Shown here: piece by piece, positions 26,330-33,546 of the stretch
How the letters are laid out: each line of letters opens with the position of its first letter
Numbering within the stretch: position 1 is the stretch's first letter
NCBI RefSeq assembly: GCF_009758125.1
Contig: NZ_WRXO01000002.1
Coordinates: 806,001-870,000 of the forward strand
Origin: Chitinophaga oryziterrae
Lineage (GTDB): Bacteria; Bacteroidota; Bacteroidia; Chitinophagales; Chitinophagaceae
Direction of reading: 5' to 3'
Length of the DNA: 64,000 bases
The notes under the pieces: generated by a model
Databases searched by the model: none
What the model was told of the DNA's origin: nothing
Seen by the model: only the letters and a program-made list of their open reading frames with translations
Program-made: the position numbers and the translations under genes

Positions 26330-27087
26330 TAATTTGCATTCAGTTGTTTTATTTGCGTTTTATATTTCACAGGTAAAAGCATATCCCTCAACCAGCTTTG
26401 TAATTTTATTATACGGCTTAGTTTATACAAATAAAGTACCGGTAACCATATAGTTGCATCATGCAGGGACAATAATTCTTTAACCCGCTTCGGTGTTATT
26501 AATGCCTGTACTTTTCTTAATAACCAATACCGGATGCCCCCAAGATGTTCACGGTATTTTTTAAACAGGTCATCCGTGAAATCACTATGTTGCAAATCTT
26601 CTTTTAAATGGATGTCGCGTACAATTGCCCAGGTATGATAATTAGTTGGGAGGTCTTTCAGTTGCATACGCATACCAACTGTATAAAACACATTAAAAAC
26701 ATCTTCTTTTTCTGCTGATGTAAGTTTGCGTTCCAGTAGTTCATATGCGCGGATGGAATAATCAATCAACATGAATAATACATCCCTGTATGCCCAGTCT
26801 GGTATTTGTGCAGCACGGGAAATTTCCACCTGCTTATGAATAGAGGTAATCTGATCAATGGCAGCATATGCAGCCTCATTTGTTGAAAAGATGATCCGCT
26901 GGGAATAAGCAACAGTAGAAAATAATCTGCCTAAAGGGTCTGCAGGTAATCTGCCGGTGAAGTAAAGCCAGTCTACTGCTTTATTTAATGCGAATTCAGC
27001 GGCGGCGCCTGCAAAAATAAACAATACCGTATCTGCCTTCCCCCAGATTTTCCGTACGATAGAATCTTCATTTACGAAGTGTTTCAT
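26329..27087 (-). CDS. MpaB/DUF2236-family oxygenase-like protein
   Basis: 252 residues, no signal peptide. The opening SIVRKIWGKADTVLFIFAGA and the following PLGRLFSTVAYSQRIIFSTN are the N-terminal hallmark of the MpaB/DUF2236 (latex-clearing/rubber-oxygenase catalytic domain) family, in which a haem-bearing helical fold is found. Middle helices contain YHTWAIVRD, then EDLLSLHDATIW-like C-terminal helices. Enzymatic role (oxidation of a hydrophobic substrate) is from the family, not from this protein. Last gene of a minus-strand set: DUF1361 protein, 44-residue ORF, then this gene after 20 bases. Confidence 0.75.
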   Translation of the reverse strand: MKHFVNEDSIVRKIWGKADTVLFIFAGAAAEFALNKAVDWLYFTGRLPADPLGRLFSTVAYSQRIIFSTNEAAYAAIDQITSIHKQVEISRAAQIPDWAYRDVLFMLIDYSIRAYELLERKLTSAEKEDVFNVFYTVGMRMQLKDLPTNYHTWAIVRDIHLKEDLQHSDFTDDLFKKYREHLGGIRYWLLRKVQALITPKRVKELLSLHDATIWLPVLYLYKLSRIIKLQSWLRDMLLPVKYKTQIKQLNAN

Positions 27088-27107
27088 GTTGTAAGCGGTT
27101 AATATCT

Positions 27108-27242
27108 CTATAGCAAATCTTCCGGAAAAATAGTGTTATGATCAACCAGCCATTCAAGTTCCGTCTGTAGCGGAAAGGCGGTAAGTCCGCTTATCGCCAG
27201 TCCGGTTATCATCATCAGGATACATAATTTAATACGTAACAT
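27108..27242 (-). CDS. 44-residue membrane ORF, probably a truncated gene
   Basis: MLRIKLCILMMITGLAISGL, then TAFPLQTELEWLVDHN and stop. The ATG lies inside the last codons of the DUF1361 gene (14-base overlap, so translation is coupled), and the stop comes 20 bases before the MpaB-like start. The sequence (one helix, then TAFPL-TELEWL) resembles the N-terminus of a Bacteroidota inner membrane protein I remember as about 160 residues, so this is probably a truncated copy rather than a complete gene. From memory, not verified. Confidence 0.5.
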   Translation of the reverse strand: MLRIKLCILMMITGLAISGLTAFPLQTELEWLVDHNTIFPEDLL

Positions 27243-27885
27243 CAGCTTGCTTTTTGCTGCTCAATTGTTGTAGCGTGAAATAAATGATACCGAACATGGT
27301 ACCAAATAAAAGAGTGAATGCCCACAACCTGAGATATTCAAATGGTTGAAAAATATGATGAGCAGAAGCAGAAATGATCATTACCGGATTTATTACTATG
27401 TCCCAGCTGTTAAACCGCAGGAACCGGCCTATATAAACGCCATAACCACACAACCCAAAACTTATAATAACGATCGTTTTTACCCATATCATCTTCATAT
27501 GCCTGGATAAAAACTGCTCTACCTGCATAAGGGATACAATCCCCAATAACAACCCATTCCAGGCCGCTGTTATGACTAATAGCAGATCATACCATTGCGG
27601 CACAGGAGGTTCTTTAACATAATGAAAAAGATCTGTGATCATATAAGGCGCATTAGGGAAAAACAGCAGCCAGCAGGCAATTAATACAATTGCTTTCAAA
27701 TTGCATTTGTCCAGCTTAAAAAGGGCACGGCTGAATAATAAAGGAAGTACCGCTAAAAATGTATTCCAGGTATAAAAGCCATATGTTAATTCTTTCGTAA
27801 AATAAACCCGCACCAATAGCAATAGCATATTGAAAAGAATGGATACCAGCAGCATCCTTTCCAAAGGAGAGATATTCTTTATCAT
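27229..27885 (-). CDS. DUF1361-family membrane protein
   Basis: 218 residues with about six hydrophobic segments starting at residue 9 (LLVSILFNMLLLLVRV). The stretch ACWLLFFPNAPYMITDLFHY, near residues 69-88, is the most characteristic DUF1361 signature; WYDLLLVITAAWNGLLLG and RFLRFNSWDIV follow as in the family. Inner membrane protein of unknown function. First of three minus-strand genes; the next reading frame starts inside its end. Confidence 0.8.
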   Translation of the reverse strand: MIKNISPLERMLLVSILFNMLLLLVRVYFTKELTYGFYTWNTFLAVLPLLFSRALFKLDKCNLKAIVLIACWLLFFPNAPYMITDLFHYVKEPPVPQWYDLLLVITAAWNGLLLGIVSLMQVEQFLSRHMKMIWVKTIVIISFGLCGYGVYIGRFLRFNSWDIVINPVMIISASAHHIFQPFEYLRLWAFTLLFGTMFGIIYFTLQQLSSKKQADVTY

Positions 27886-28212
27886 ACAAATAAAGAGTTA
27901 TTTTAATTAGATAAAAGCACTTTGAGGTACAAAGTAATAGAAAAAGTTTTATACTAACTAAATTATTTTAATCTGGTAGTACCTCCGTTTGATTACATCA
28001 TCTTCGCGGCAGATGTTGCTGATCGATAAATACACCTTATCTGACGTGAATATCAGGTGAAGTTAAATTGAAAAACAAATGCTGCACCCATATTCCAAAG
28101 CTAAATAAGAGAACTAAACAGTCAGATGCAGTGTATTTATGATCAACAACATCTGTCATAATATTCAAGCACTACCTTTAATCTGGTCACAACAGCAATA
28201 AAAAGAGAAGGT
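27886..28212. other. Gap holding copy 2 of the 168-bp element
   Basis: 327 bases between a kinase stop and the DUF1361 start on the same strand. Apart from the repeat (27988-28155) there is only AT-rich sequence. Confidence 0.5.
27988..28155. repeat. 168-bp element, copy 2 of 2
   Basis: Aligned without gaps to 6142-6309 (constant offset 21846). Terminal inverted repeats 28010-28045 and 28121-28155: CAGATGTTGCTGATC pairs with GATCAACAACATCTG except one position, then the same G bulge and 10-bp arm. Relative to copy 1, the pair 6171/6302 (A-T) is T-A here (28017/28148), a compensatory change. Homology stops sharply at 28155/6309, but runs 22 bases beyond the left arm. Confidence 0.85.
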
Positions 28213-29538
28213 TTACAGCGGTGAGGGTTTCCCGAAATTAACAGTAACCGTTGTAGTCCTGCCCACTTGAGAATCTACTTTTAATTCAATCGCATGATAA
28301 TCCGCGATACTTTTTACAATAGCCAGGCCCAGCCCATAACCTTCGCCTTCTATGGTATTTTTCTTCCTGAAACGATTAAATATCGTATCAATATCTGTGG
28401 CTTCAATGCCTATTCCTAAATCTTTTATAAAGATCATATAAGAACCGTCTGAAGTAACACCATCGCTGATGTAGATGCTTCCATTGTCTTTATTATACCT
28501 GATAGCATTATTGATGAGATTATAGAATAACTGAAATATCAGATCATGGTTTAGCTGATGCAGTACAATATGATGTTGGAAAGAAACAAACATCCTGATA
28601 TTCCTGTCTTCGATGCGATGTTGTAATTCTTCTATGATCTCATTTATCATTTTATCAGGCTGAATACTATCCTGCCTGGCATACTGATCATTTTCTATTC
28701 TTGATATTAATAAGAGGGAATGAACGATTTTCTTTAGCCGGTTAAGGGTTTTCATCATCTCCATGATCTTTTCCAATACAGGCTCTTCAAGATCATTTAC
28801 CAGCATCAGGTTTTCCATTTTTGTTTGCAGGATACCAATAGGTGTCATCAGCTCGTGAGAAGCATTGGAAGTAAACTCTCTTTCCCTGTCAAAATCTTCT
28901 TTTATCCGATTCATCAACGCAATAAGAGAGGCATCGAGATATTTGAAATCGACTGTTGTTGTATGAATGGGAAGAGGGGCTTCCTTGAATGGAAAAACAG
29001 GGTTTATTAATTTAGTCCGGATGATTGTTTGCAATGGTCTAAGCAGGATGCGTGTAAAGGAGAGTTCTATCAGCAGGGTCAGTATGATCAATATCCCCAG
29101 TACGTATAAAGCGATTTTCTGCAATGGACTGTTATACTGACTGATAGAGGCAATCGTTCTCCCTATTTCCAGTTCATACAATTGATTATTGTATTCGAAT
29201 GCCTGGTTCAGCACGCGGTACATAACTGTATCTCCCTCTATAATACGTTGTGCTGTCTGAATCGTATCTTCAGTATAAATGTTTCGGGCTCTCTCCAGGG
29301 AAATGTATTCTTCTTTAAGCAGGGTATAGCTTCCATAAGTAGAATCTCCCTGCAGATAATAATCGATACCGTTATTACGGATATTGTTCATTACCTTTTT
29401 AGCCTGTTGCTTTAACAGCCCATTCGTGCTCTGGAAAGCCACCCTGTTAATAAGAAAAGGCAGCAATACGATGAACAGGATCACCGTTGCGATCTTGGAA
29501 AGTGTAGAGGTAAGTGTAAGTTTAGTAAGCAGCTTCAC
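28213..29538 (-). CDS. Sensor histidine kinase
   Basis: 441 residues. Membrane helix about 15-32, periplasmic sensor part about 35-140, second helix about 146-166 (YVLGILIILTLLIELSF). Phosphoacceptor His228 in SNASHELMTPIG, N-box NLINNAIRYN, G1 box DLGIGIE, F-box and G2 box GYGLGLAIVKSIA. No obvious HAMP motif between the second helix and the H-box; the segment there is about 55 residues. Sits 2 bases behind its response regulator and is last in a five-gene operon, so the operon's secreted proteins are likely its signal source or its targets. Confidence 0.93.
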   Translation of the reverse strand: MKLLTKLTLTSTLSKIATVILFIVLLPFLINRVAFQSTNGLLKQQAKKVMNNIRNNGIDYYLQGDSTYGSYTLLKEEYISLERARNIYTEDTIQTAQRIIEGDTVMYRVLNQAFEYNNQLYELEIGRTIASISQYNSPLQKIALYVLGILIILTLLIELSFTRILLRPLQTIIRTKLINPVFPFKEAPLPIHTTTVDFKYLDASLIALMNRIKEDFDREREFTSNASHELMTPIGILQTKMENLMLVNDLEEPVLEKIMEMMKTLNRLKKIVHSLLLISRIENDQYARQDSIQPDKMINEIIEELQHRIEDRNIRMFVSFQHHIVLHQLNHDLIFQLFYNLINNAIRYNKDNGSIYISDGVTSDGSYMIFIKDLGIGIEATDIDTIFNRFRKKNTIEGEGYGLGLAIVKSIADYHAIELKVDSQVGRTTTVTVNFGKPSPL

Positions 29539-29540
29539 GA

Positions 29541-30215
29541 TTACAGTTTAATTTTATATCCAATCCCCCTGATGGTTTGTAACCAGTCTGCCGGTCCGTA
29601 TTCTGTCATTTTCTTACGGATATTTTTTATGTGTACATCGATGTAATTAGAATCATAATCATCATCTGTAAAGCTGCCCCATATATGTTCACTCAGTTGC
29701 ATGCGCGTAAGAGGGCGGTTTTTATTCAGCACCATATAACTCAGCAGATCGAACTCTTTTTTTGACAACCCTACATCTGTAGCTTCAAACAAAGCAATTC
29801 TGTTACTGAAGTTGATCGTAAAGTCCCCTAATGATACCAGGTTATCTTTTAATCCTGATTTTCTTCTGCTGATCGCCTGCATACGCGATTGTAATTCCAG
29901 TAATGAGAATGGTTTAGGAAGATAATCATCTGCTCCCAGGTCCAACCCTTTTATTCTGTCTTCTAATTTACCACGCGCCGTTAGAATAATGTAAGATGCT
30001 TCGTGGCATATTTTCTTAGCTTCTTCCAATACCTGCAATCCATCTTTATCAGGTAATCCGAGATCGAGTAATATAAAATCATAAGGGCCTTCTTCCATGA
30101 ACAGTCTTGCCTGCTTTGCCGTAAAGGCAAGATCACAAAGGTATCCTGCCTTTATAAGAAAGTCTTCCATTTCCAGGGCCATTCCCCTTTCATCTTCAAT
30201 AATTAATACTTTCAT
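29541..30215 (-). CDS. OmpR-type response regulator
   Basis: 224 residues. Receiver domain 1-115 with phosphoacceptor Asp51 (FILLDLGLPDKDG), the acidic pocket Glu7/Asp8, Thr in ILTARG and Lys in LPKPFS. C-terminal winged helix about 125-222 (LSKKEFDLLSYMVLNKNRPL ... SNYIDVHIKNIRKKM). Partner of the kinase encoded 2 bases later; 5 bases behind the barrel gene. Confidence 0.95.
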   Translation of the reverse strand: MKVLIIEDERGMALEMEDFLIKAGYLCDLAFTAKQARLFMEEGPYDFILLDLGLPDKDGLQVLEEAKKICHEASYIILTARGKLEDRIKGLDLGADDYLPKPFSLLELQSRMQAISRRKSGLKDNLVSLGDFTINFSNRIALFEATDVGLSKKEFDLLSYMVLNKNRPLTRMQLSEHIWGSFTDDDYDSNYIDVHIKNIRKKMTEYGPADWLQTIRGIGYKIKL

Positions 30216-30220
30216 ATCTT

Positions 30221-31093
30221 TTAGAACTGGTAGTAAAAGCTTGCAGTAAAAAATGAATTGAGTTTTCCCGGATCTGCCTGTGCTTTTTGTCCCAGGAGTG
30301 AAAGCTGGCAGGCAACCTCTACGAGGTAGCTGGCCCTGTTATATGCTAAAGGTAATTTAAGATTGTAGGATAAAATATCGAAGCTGGTATAAGCCTGGCT
30401 GCTGGTAGTGGAAGTACTGCTTCCTGGTGTATTCCCTCCCAGAATGGGAGGAATAAGCATGCCAAGCAGACTATCCCTGATATTTTTCTCTGTGATATAG
30501 TATTTATAAAATCTTTGTGTACCACCTGTTACATCTATTAACGGCGTGAGTGTGATGATATCTTTTGCACCCAGACTAAACAGATTGATTTGTTTACTTA
30601 TACCAAGGGTAGTAAAGAAGTCATTTGTTTCTCCGAAAGCATAGTCCACTCCAAGGCTGGTTGTAAGCCAACTGGTATGACTGATACTTAAACCGGCCGT
30701 ATGTGGATTAGCCGCTTGCAGGAAAGGGGAGAGCTTAGGATAAAAAGTATAACTGTAACTGAGATCAACAGACAGGCGTTTGCTGAGTTTAAAGCCATAA
30801 CCCGCGCCCAGTGTGTAGGCGGAAACAAAATGAGCACTGTCGTTCAGCAGCTTGTAAGCTAAACCGTTCAGGGAGAAGCCGGAGCGGTGATGGTAAGACC
30901 CTACCGTTGCTACATAGGCCATTTTTTCCTGAGATTTCATACCATAATAATTGGCATTATTGGCATAACTGACACCCAGTGTAAGGGTAGATTTTTCGGT
31001 TGGCACACTGTCTTTCTGTAATGTACTATCCGTCTGAGCCTGACATACAACACTGAAAAATAATATTGGCAGTAGATAGAATATCTGTTTCAT
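30221..31093 (-). CDS. Outer-membrane beta-barrel-like protein in a two-component operon
   Basis: A longer frame starts at 31132, inside the preceding gene; ATG 31093 gives MKQIFYLLPILFFSVVCQAQ, a clean signal peptide, and 290 residues. After an acidic linker (TDSTLQKDSVPTEKS) the protein is a run of alternating strands (LTLGVSYANNANYYGM, RLSVDLSYSYTFYP) with aromatic girdles and ends in FTASFYYQF, the C-terminal Phe expected of an outer membrane barrel. One long Ser/Thr/Gly loop (GGNTPGSSTSTTSSQ) near 235. No precise family named. Expressed with the kinase/regulator pair. Confidence 0.7.
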   Translation of the reverse strand: MKQIFYLLPILFFSVVCQAQTDSTLQKDSVPTEKSTLTLGVSYANNANYYGMKSQEKMAYVATVGSYHHRSGFSLNGLAYKLLNDSAHFVSAYTLGAGYGFKLSKRLSVDLSYSYTFYPKLSPFLQAANPHTAGLSISHTSWLTTSLGVDYAFGETNDFFTTLGISKQINLFSLGAKDIITLTPLIDVTGGTQRFYKYYITEKNIRDSLLGMLIPPILGGNTPGSSTSTTSSQAYTSFDILSYNLKLPLAYNRASYLVEVACQLSLLGQKAQADPGKLNSFFTASFYYQF

Positions 31094-31115
31094 GGTCTTT
31101 GATTTAAGTGCTGTG

Positions 31116-31448
31116 TTAAGGAATACGGACACCTATTCTCTTGATCACTATTTTAGGTTTTACGATAGGAGTTTTTACTGGAAGCACCGCCGGAGGTACT
31201 GCTATAGGTTTTAACTGTTTTTTGGCTTTGGGAACTTCTTTGATGACGGCATCTGTCACCGGCTGCTCCTGCTTTTGTTCTGCTTCAACAGGTTTATTGG
31301 CAGGTGGTATGGTATCCTGAAGCGACAGGCATGCGGAAGCAGCCTTGCGATTAAGTTGGGGTAGTGTTACACTACCCCAACTCTTCAGGGAAACGATTAA
31401 GAGGATAATAATTATTCCTGCATACCGGTAGAAAGCCCCTTTGTTCAT
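31116..31448 (-). CDS. Membrane-anchored Pro/Lys-rich small protein
   Basis: 110 residues. One membrane helix about 10-25 (AGIIIILLIVSLKSWG), then a periplasm-facing tail rich in P, K, V and E (KPVEAEQKQEQPV, KTPIVKPKIVIK) and a basic end. It looks like the extended linker of TonB-type proteins but lacks the TonB C-terminal domain. No known family. Codons 13-29 carry a perfect 13-bp inverted repeat. Lies 24 bases behind the disordered secreted protein gene and 22 before the barrel gene, so one transcript is likely. Confidence 0.55.
   Translation of the reverse strand: MNKGAFYRYAGIIIILLIVSLKSWGSVTLPQLNRKAASACLSLQDTIPPANKPVEAEQKQEQPVTDAVIKEVPKAKKQLKPIAVPPAVLPVKTPIVKPKIVIKRIGVRIP
31354..31382. 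repeat. Perfect 13-bp inverted repeat inside a coding region
   Basis: AGTTGGGGTAGTG / CACTACCCCAACT with only TTA between, located in the 5' part of the 110-residue gene. On mRNA this forms a tight, GC-rich hairpin about 80 bases after the start codon. Confidence 0.75.
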
Positions 31449-31472
31449 ATTAAAAACAGTATTTAAATTTTA

Positions 31473-31988
31473 TTACCTGATCCCCACTTTTACATTTGTC
31501 TTCACATTTGCAGCCGTTTTTACATGTGGGGTTTTAATGCTGCTGTTTGCTTTTATTGCAGGTGAAGTAGCCACTTTTGCATTTGTTTTTACACTTGCAT
31601 CAGTTTTTGCAGCCTTTACATCTGTTTTTACAGCGCCTGTGGTCTGTTTTACTTCATTATCAGTAGCCACTGCTGTGCTGTGTGTTGTCTTAACAACAGC
31701 TCCGGTTGTCTGTTTTGCTTCACTACCGGTAGCTACTGCAGCACTATTTGTAGCTTTAACAGAACTGTTTACAGCACTTGTCTGGCTTTTTGAAGACGCC
31801 GTAATATCGTTTTTAGCATCGATAGCTGTTTTACCACTTACTTTTGCAGAACCGCTGGTTTGTGAAGCAGCCTGTACAGAGTTAGTCCCATTCACAGCTG
31901 CACTGGTGGATTGTTTTGCTTTAATCTCCTGAGCTGATACAATACCAGTAAATAAAGAAGCGGCGATGATAAAAAGTGTTGTTTTCAT
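31473..31988 (-). CDS. Secreted low-complexity Ala/Thr/Ser/Lys protein
   Basis: 171 residues. Signal peptide about 1-19 (LFIIAASLFTGIVSAQ). The rest consists almost only of A, T, S, K, V, N and G, without aromatic residues, so it should be disordered or helical. Two imperfect repeats of about 20 residues share the core KQTTGAV (GSEAKQTTGAVVKTTHS and DNEVKQTTGAVKTDVKA), followed by short K-T-N-V/A-K repeats. The composition and the plus-strand shadow frame are explained by low complexity. First gene of the five-gene two-component operon. No family recognised. Confidence 0.6.
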   Translation of the reverse strand: MKTTLFIIAASLFTGIVSAQEIKAKQSTSAAVNGTNSVQAASQTSGSAKVSGKTAIDAKNDITASSKSQTSAVNSSVKATNSAAVATGSEAKQTTGAVVKTTHSTAVATDNEVKQTTGAVKTDVKAAKTDASVKTNAKVATSPAIKANSSIKTPHVKTAANVKTNVKVGIR

Positions 31989-32145
31989 AAATTTTTCAAT
32001 TGATAAGTTAATAATAATTTGCTTGTCGGTACAAACTTAGATCCCCAACATGAAGGAAAAATGAAAAAACATTTATCTGTGTTTGGGCTTATAAAGCGTA
32101 CCTTTTGCTGTTGCCGGTTATACTACCGGCAGATAAATTACTATT

Positions 32146-32553
32146 ATGTCAAATATAACACAGGTTGTTAACACTGATAAGAACCTGAAAACATTAAAGA
32201 AAGGTGTGCATTCTTCGGATCTCGACCAGTTATTAAGCAGTACCGGTCCTTTTACGCTTTTTGCTCCTTCCGATATTGCTTTTGAAAAACTGGAAAAGGG
32301 ACTCATGGACGATCTCCTGGAGCCACAAAATAAGCTGAAACTGACCGATTTGATGAATAATCATATAGTGAGCGGAATAGTACCTTTCAAGAATCTGAAA
32401 GACGGGGATAGTCTGACGACAATAAACGGTAATCAGCTAATAGTGGAAATAAAGAATGGTAAAGTAAATGTGGGCGGAGCCGGTATCCTTTTGCGGGATG
32501 CTAAAATATCCAATGGGATAATGTATGCTACAGATATTGTGTTTGTAAAATAA
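32146..32553 (+). CDS. Single FAS1 (fasciclin) domain protein
   Basis: 135 residues that are almost entirely one FAS1 domain: LDQLLSSTGPFTLFAPSDIAFEKL (H1 motif) and the second conserved region near LTDLMNNHIVSG with the YH-like site occupied by NH. C-terminal ATDIVFVK corresponds to the usual IDxVL end. FAS1 domains mediate adhesion and are normally exported; here no signal peptide is visible before the domain and no in-frame ATG exists upstream to add one, so a cytoplasmic location is implied. Monocistronic, ended by a terminator at 32575. Confidence 0.85.
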   Translation: MSNITQVVNTDKNLKTLKKGVHSSDLDQLLSSTGPFTLFAPSDIAFEKLEKGLMDDLLEPQNKLKLTDLMNNHIVSGIVPFKNLKDGDSLTTINGNQLIVEIKNGKVNVGGAGILLRDAKISNGIMYATDIVFVK

Positions 32554-32574
32554 CAACGCTGTTTTTAAAACTAT

Positions 32575-32610
32575 AAGCCTGTAAACTATTTGTTTACGGG
32601 CTTTGTTTTG
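32575..32610 (+). terminator. Intrinsic terminator after the FAS1 gene
   Basis: AGCCTGTAAAC / GTTTACGGGCT stem (11 bp, one G-T type pair), 5-nt loop, then T-rich tail. Confidence 0.7.
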
Positions 32611-32686
32611 TCCCCCTGAGTCATTACCAATCCCCGGGTATCCCATATCAACTTGCCTGTTTCTGGTAATTAAATTACATTTAACT

Positions 32687-33448
32687 ATGGCCACAATAAT
32701 TATAATAACCTTATTGGTAATATCAGGAGCATATTTCACGCTTCGGAAAAAAAGCGGGAATAAACCCGCAGGAGATGCTTACAGAATAATCCTCAACGAG
32801 CATATTGAATATTATCAGAAACTGGATGATACAGGTAAAGCAAGATTTGAGAAATGGGTAACGGAGTTTCTGAAAGCTACCCGTATTGAAGGGGTAGGAA
32901 CAGAAATAACTGATGTGGACAGGGTAATGGTCGCTTCCGGGGCAGTCATCCCCATTTTTGGCTTCCCCAGCTGGAAATATAGAAACCTGACGAATGTGAT
33001 ACTGTATCCTGATACATTCGATCATGAATATCAGTTTGAAGGGGGGGACAGGAATATCCTGGGTATGGTGGGCGCTGGTTATATGAACGGACAAATGCTT
33101 TTATCAAGGGCTGCATTGATAAAAGGCTTTTCCAAATCATCAGGTGCTGCGAACACCGCCATCCATGAATTCGTTCACTTACTGGATATGTCGGACGGCG
33201 CAACAGATGGTATACCGGAAAACCTGATGAAACATGAATACACCATTCCCTGGCTTAAAATGATACACCATGAAATGCAACGCATAGAAGCCGGGCATTC
33301 GGATATCAATCCTTATGCTGTGACCAGTGAAGCAGAATTCCTGGCCGTAGCTTCTGAATACTTCTTTCAGAAACCGGAAGAATTAAAACAGCATCACCCT
33401 GAAATTTATGAGCAACTCAGCCTGATATTCGGGCAAACACCTGAATGA
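32687..33448 (+). CDS. MtfA-family (M90) zinc metallopeptidase
   Basis: A longer frame is open from 32603, but ATG 32687 starts MATIIIITLLVISGAYF, an N-terminal membrane helix; 253 residues. HEFVHLLD (His160, Glu161, His164) is the HExxH zinc site, with the third-ligand region about 230 (TSEAEFLAVASEYFF). IFGFPSWKYRNLTNVILYPD is the conserved block before it. E. coli MtfA binds the Mlc repressor and is a soluble aminopeptidase; this one has a membrane anchor. Single gene, downstream of the FAS1 terminator. Substrate unknown. Confidence 0.88.
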   Translation: MATIIIITLLVISGAYFTLRKKSGNKPAGDAYRIILNEHIEYYQKLDDTGKARFEKWVTEFLKATRIEGVGTEITDVDRVMVASGAVIPIFGFPSWKYRNLTNVILYPDTFDHEYQFEGGDRNILGMVGAGYMNGQMLLSRAALIKGFSKSSGAANTAIHEFVHLLDMSDGATDGIPENLMKHEYTIPWLKMIHHEMQRIEAGHSDINPYAVTSEAEFLAVASEYFFQKPEELKQHHPEIYEQLSLIFGQTPE

Positions 33449-33546
33449 TAAAATTCTTTAAAGTGTCAGATGAACAATAAATGCGTTCAGAAAAATACAA
33501 ATACAATGGTATCTTAGTACAATAGTAACTTAATCTTAAGAAGCAG

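Noticed and set aside
31441..31932. 163-codon plus-strand frame antisense to the low-complexity gene
   Set aside because: It is the mirror of the repetitive Ala/Thr codons; the minus-strand frame has a signal peptide and fits the operon.
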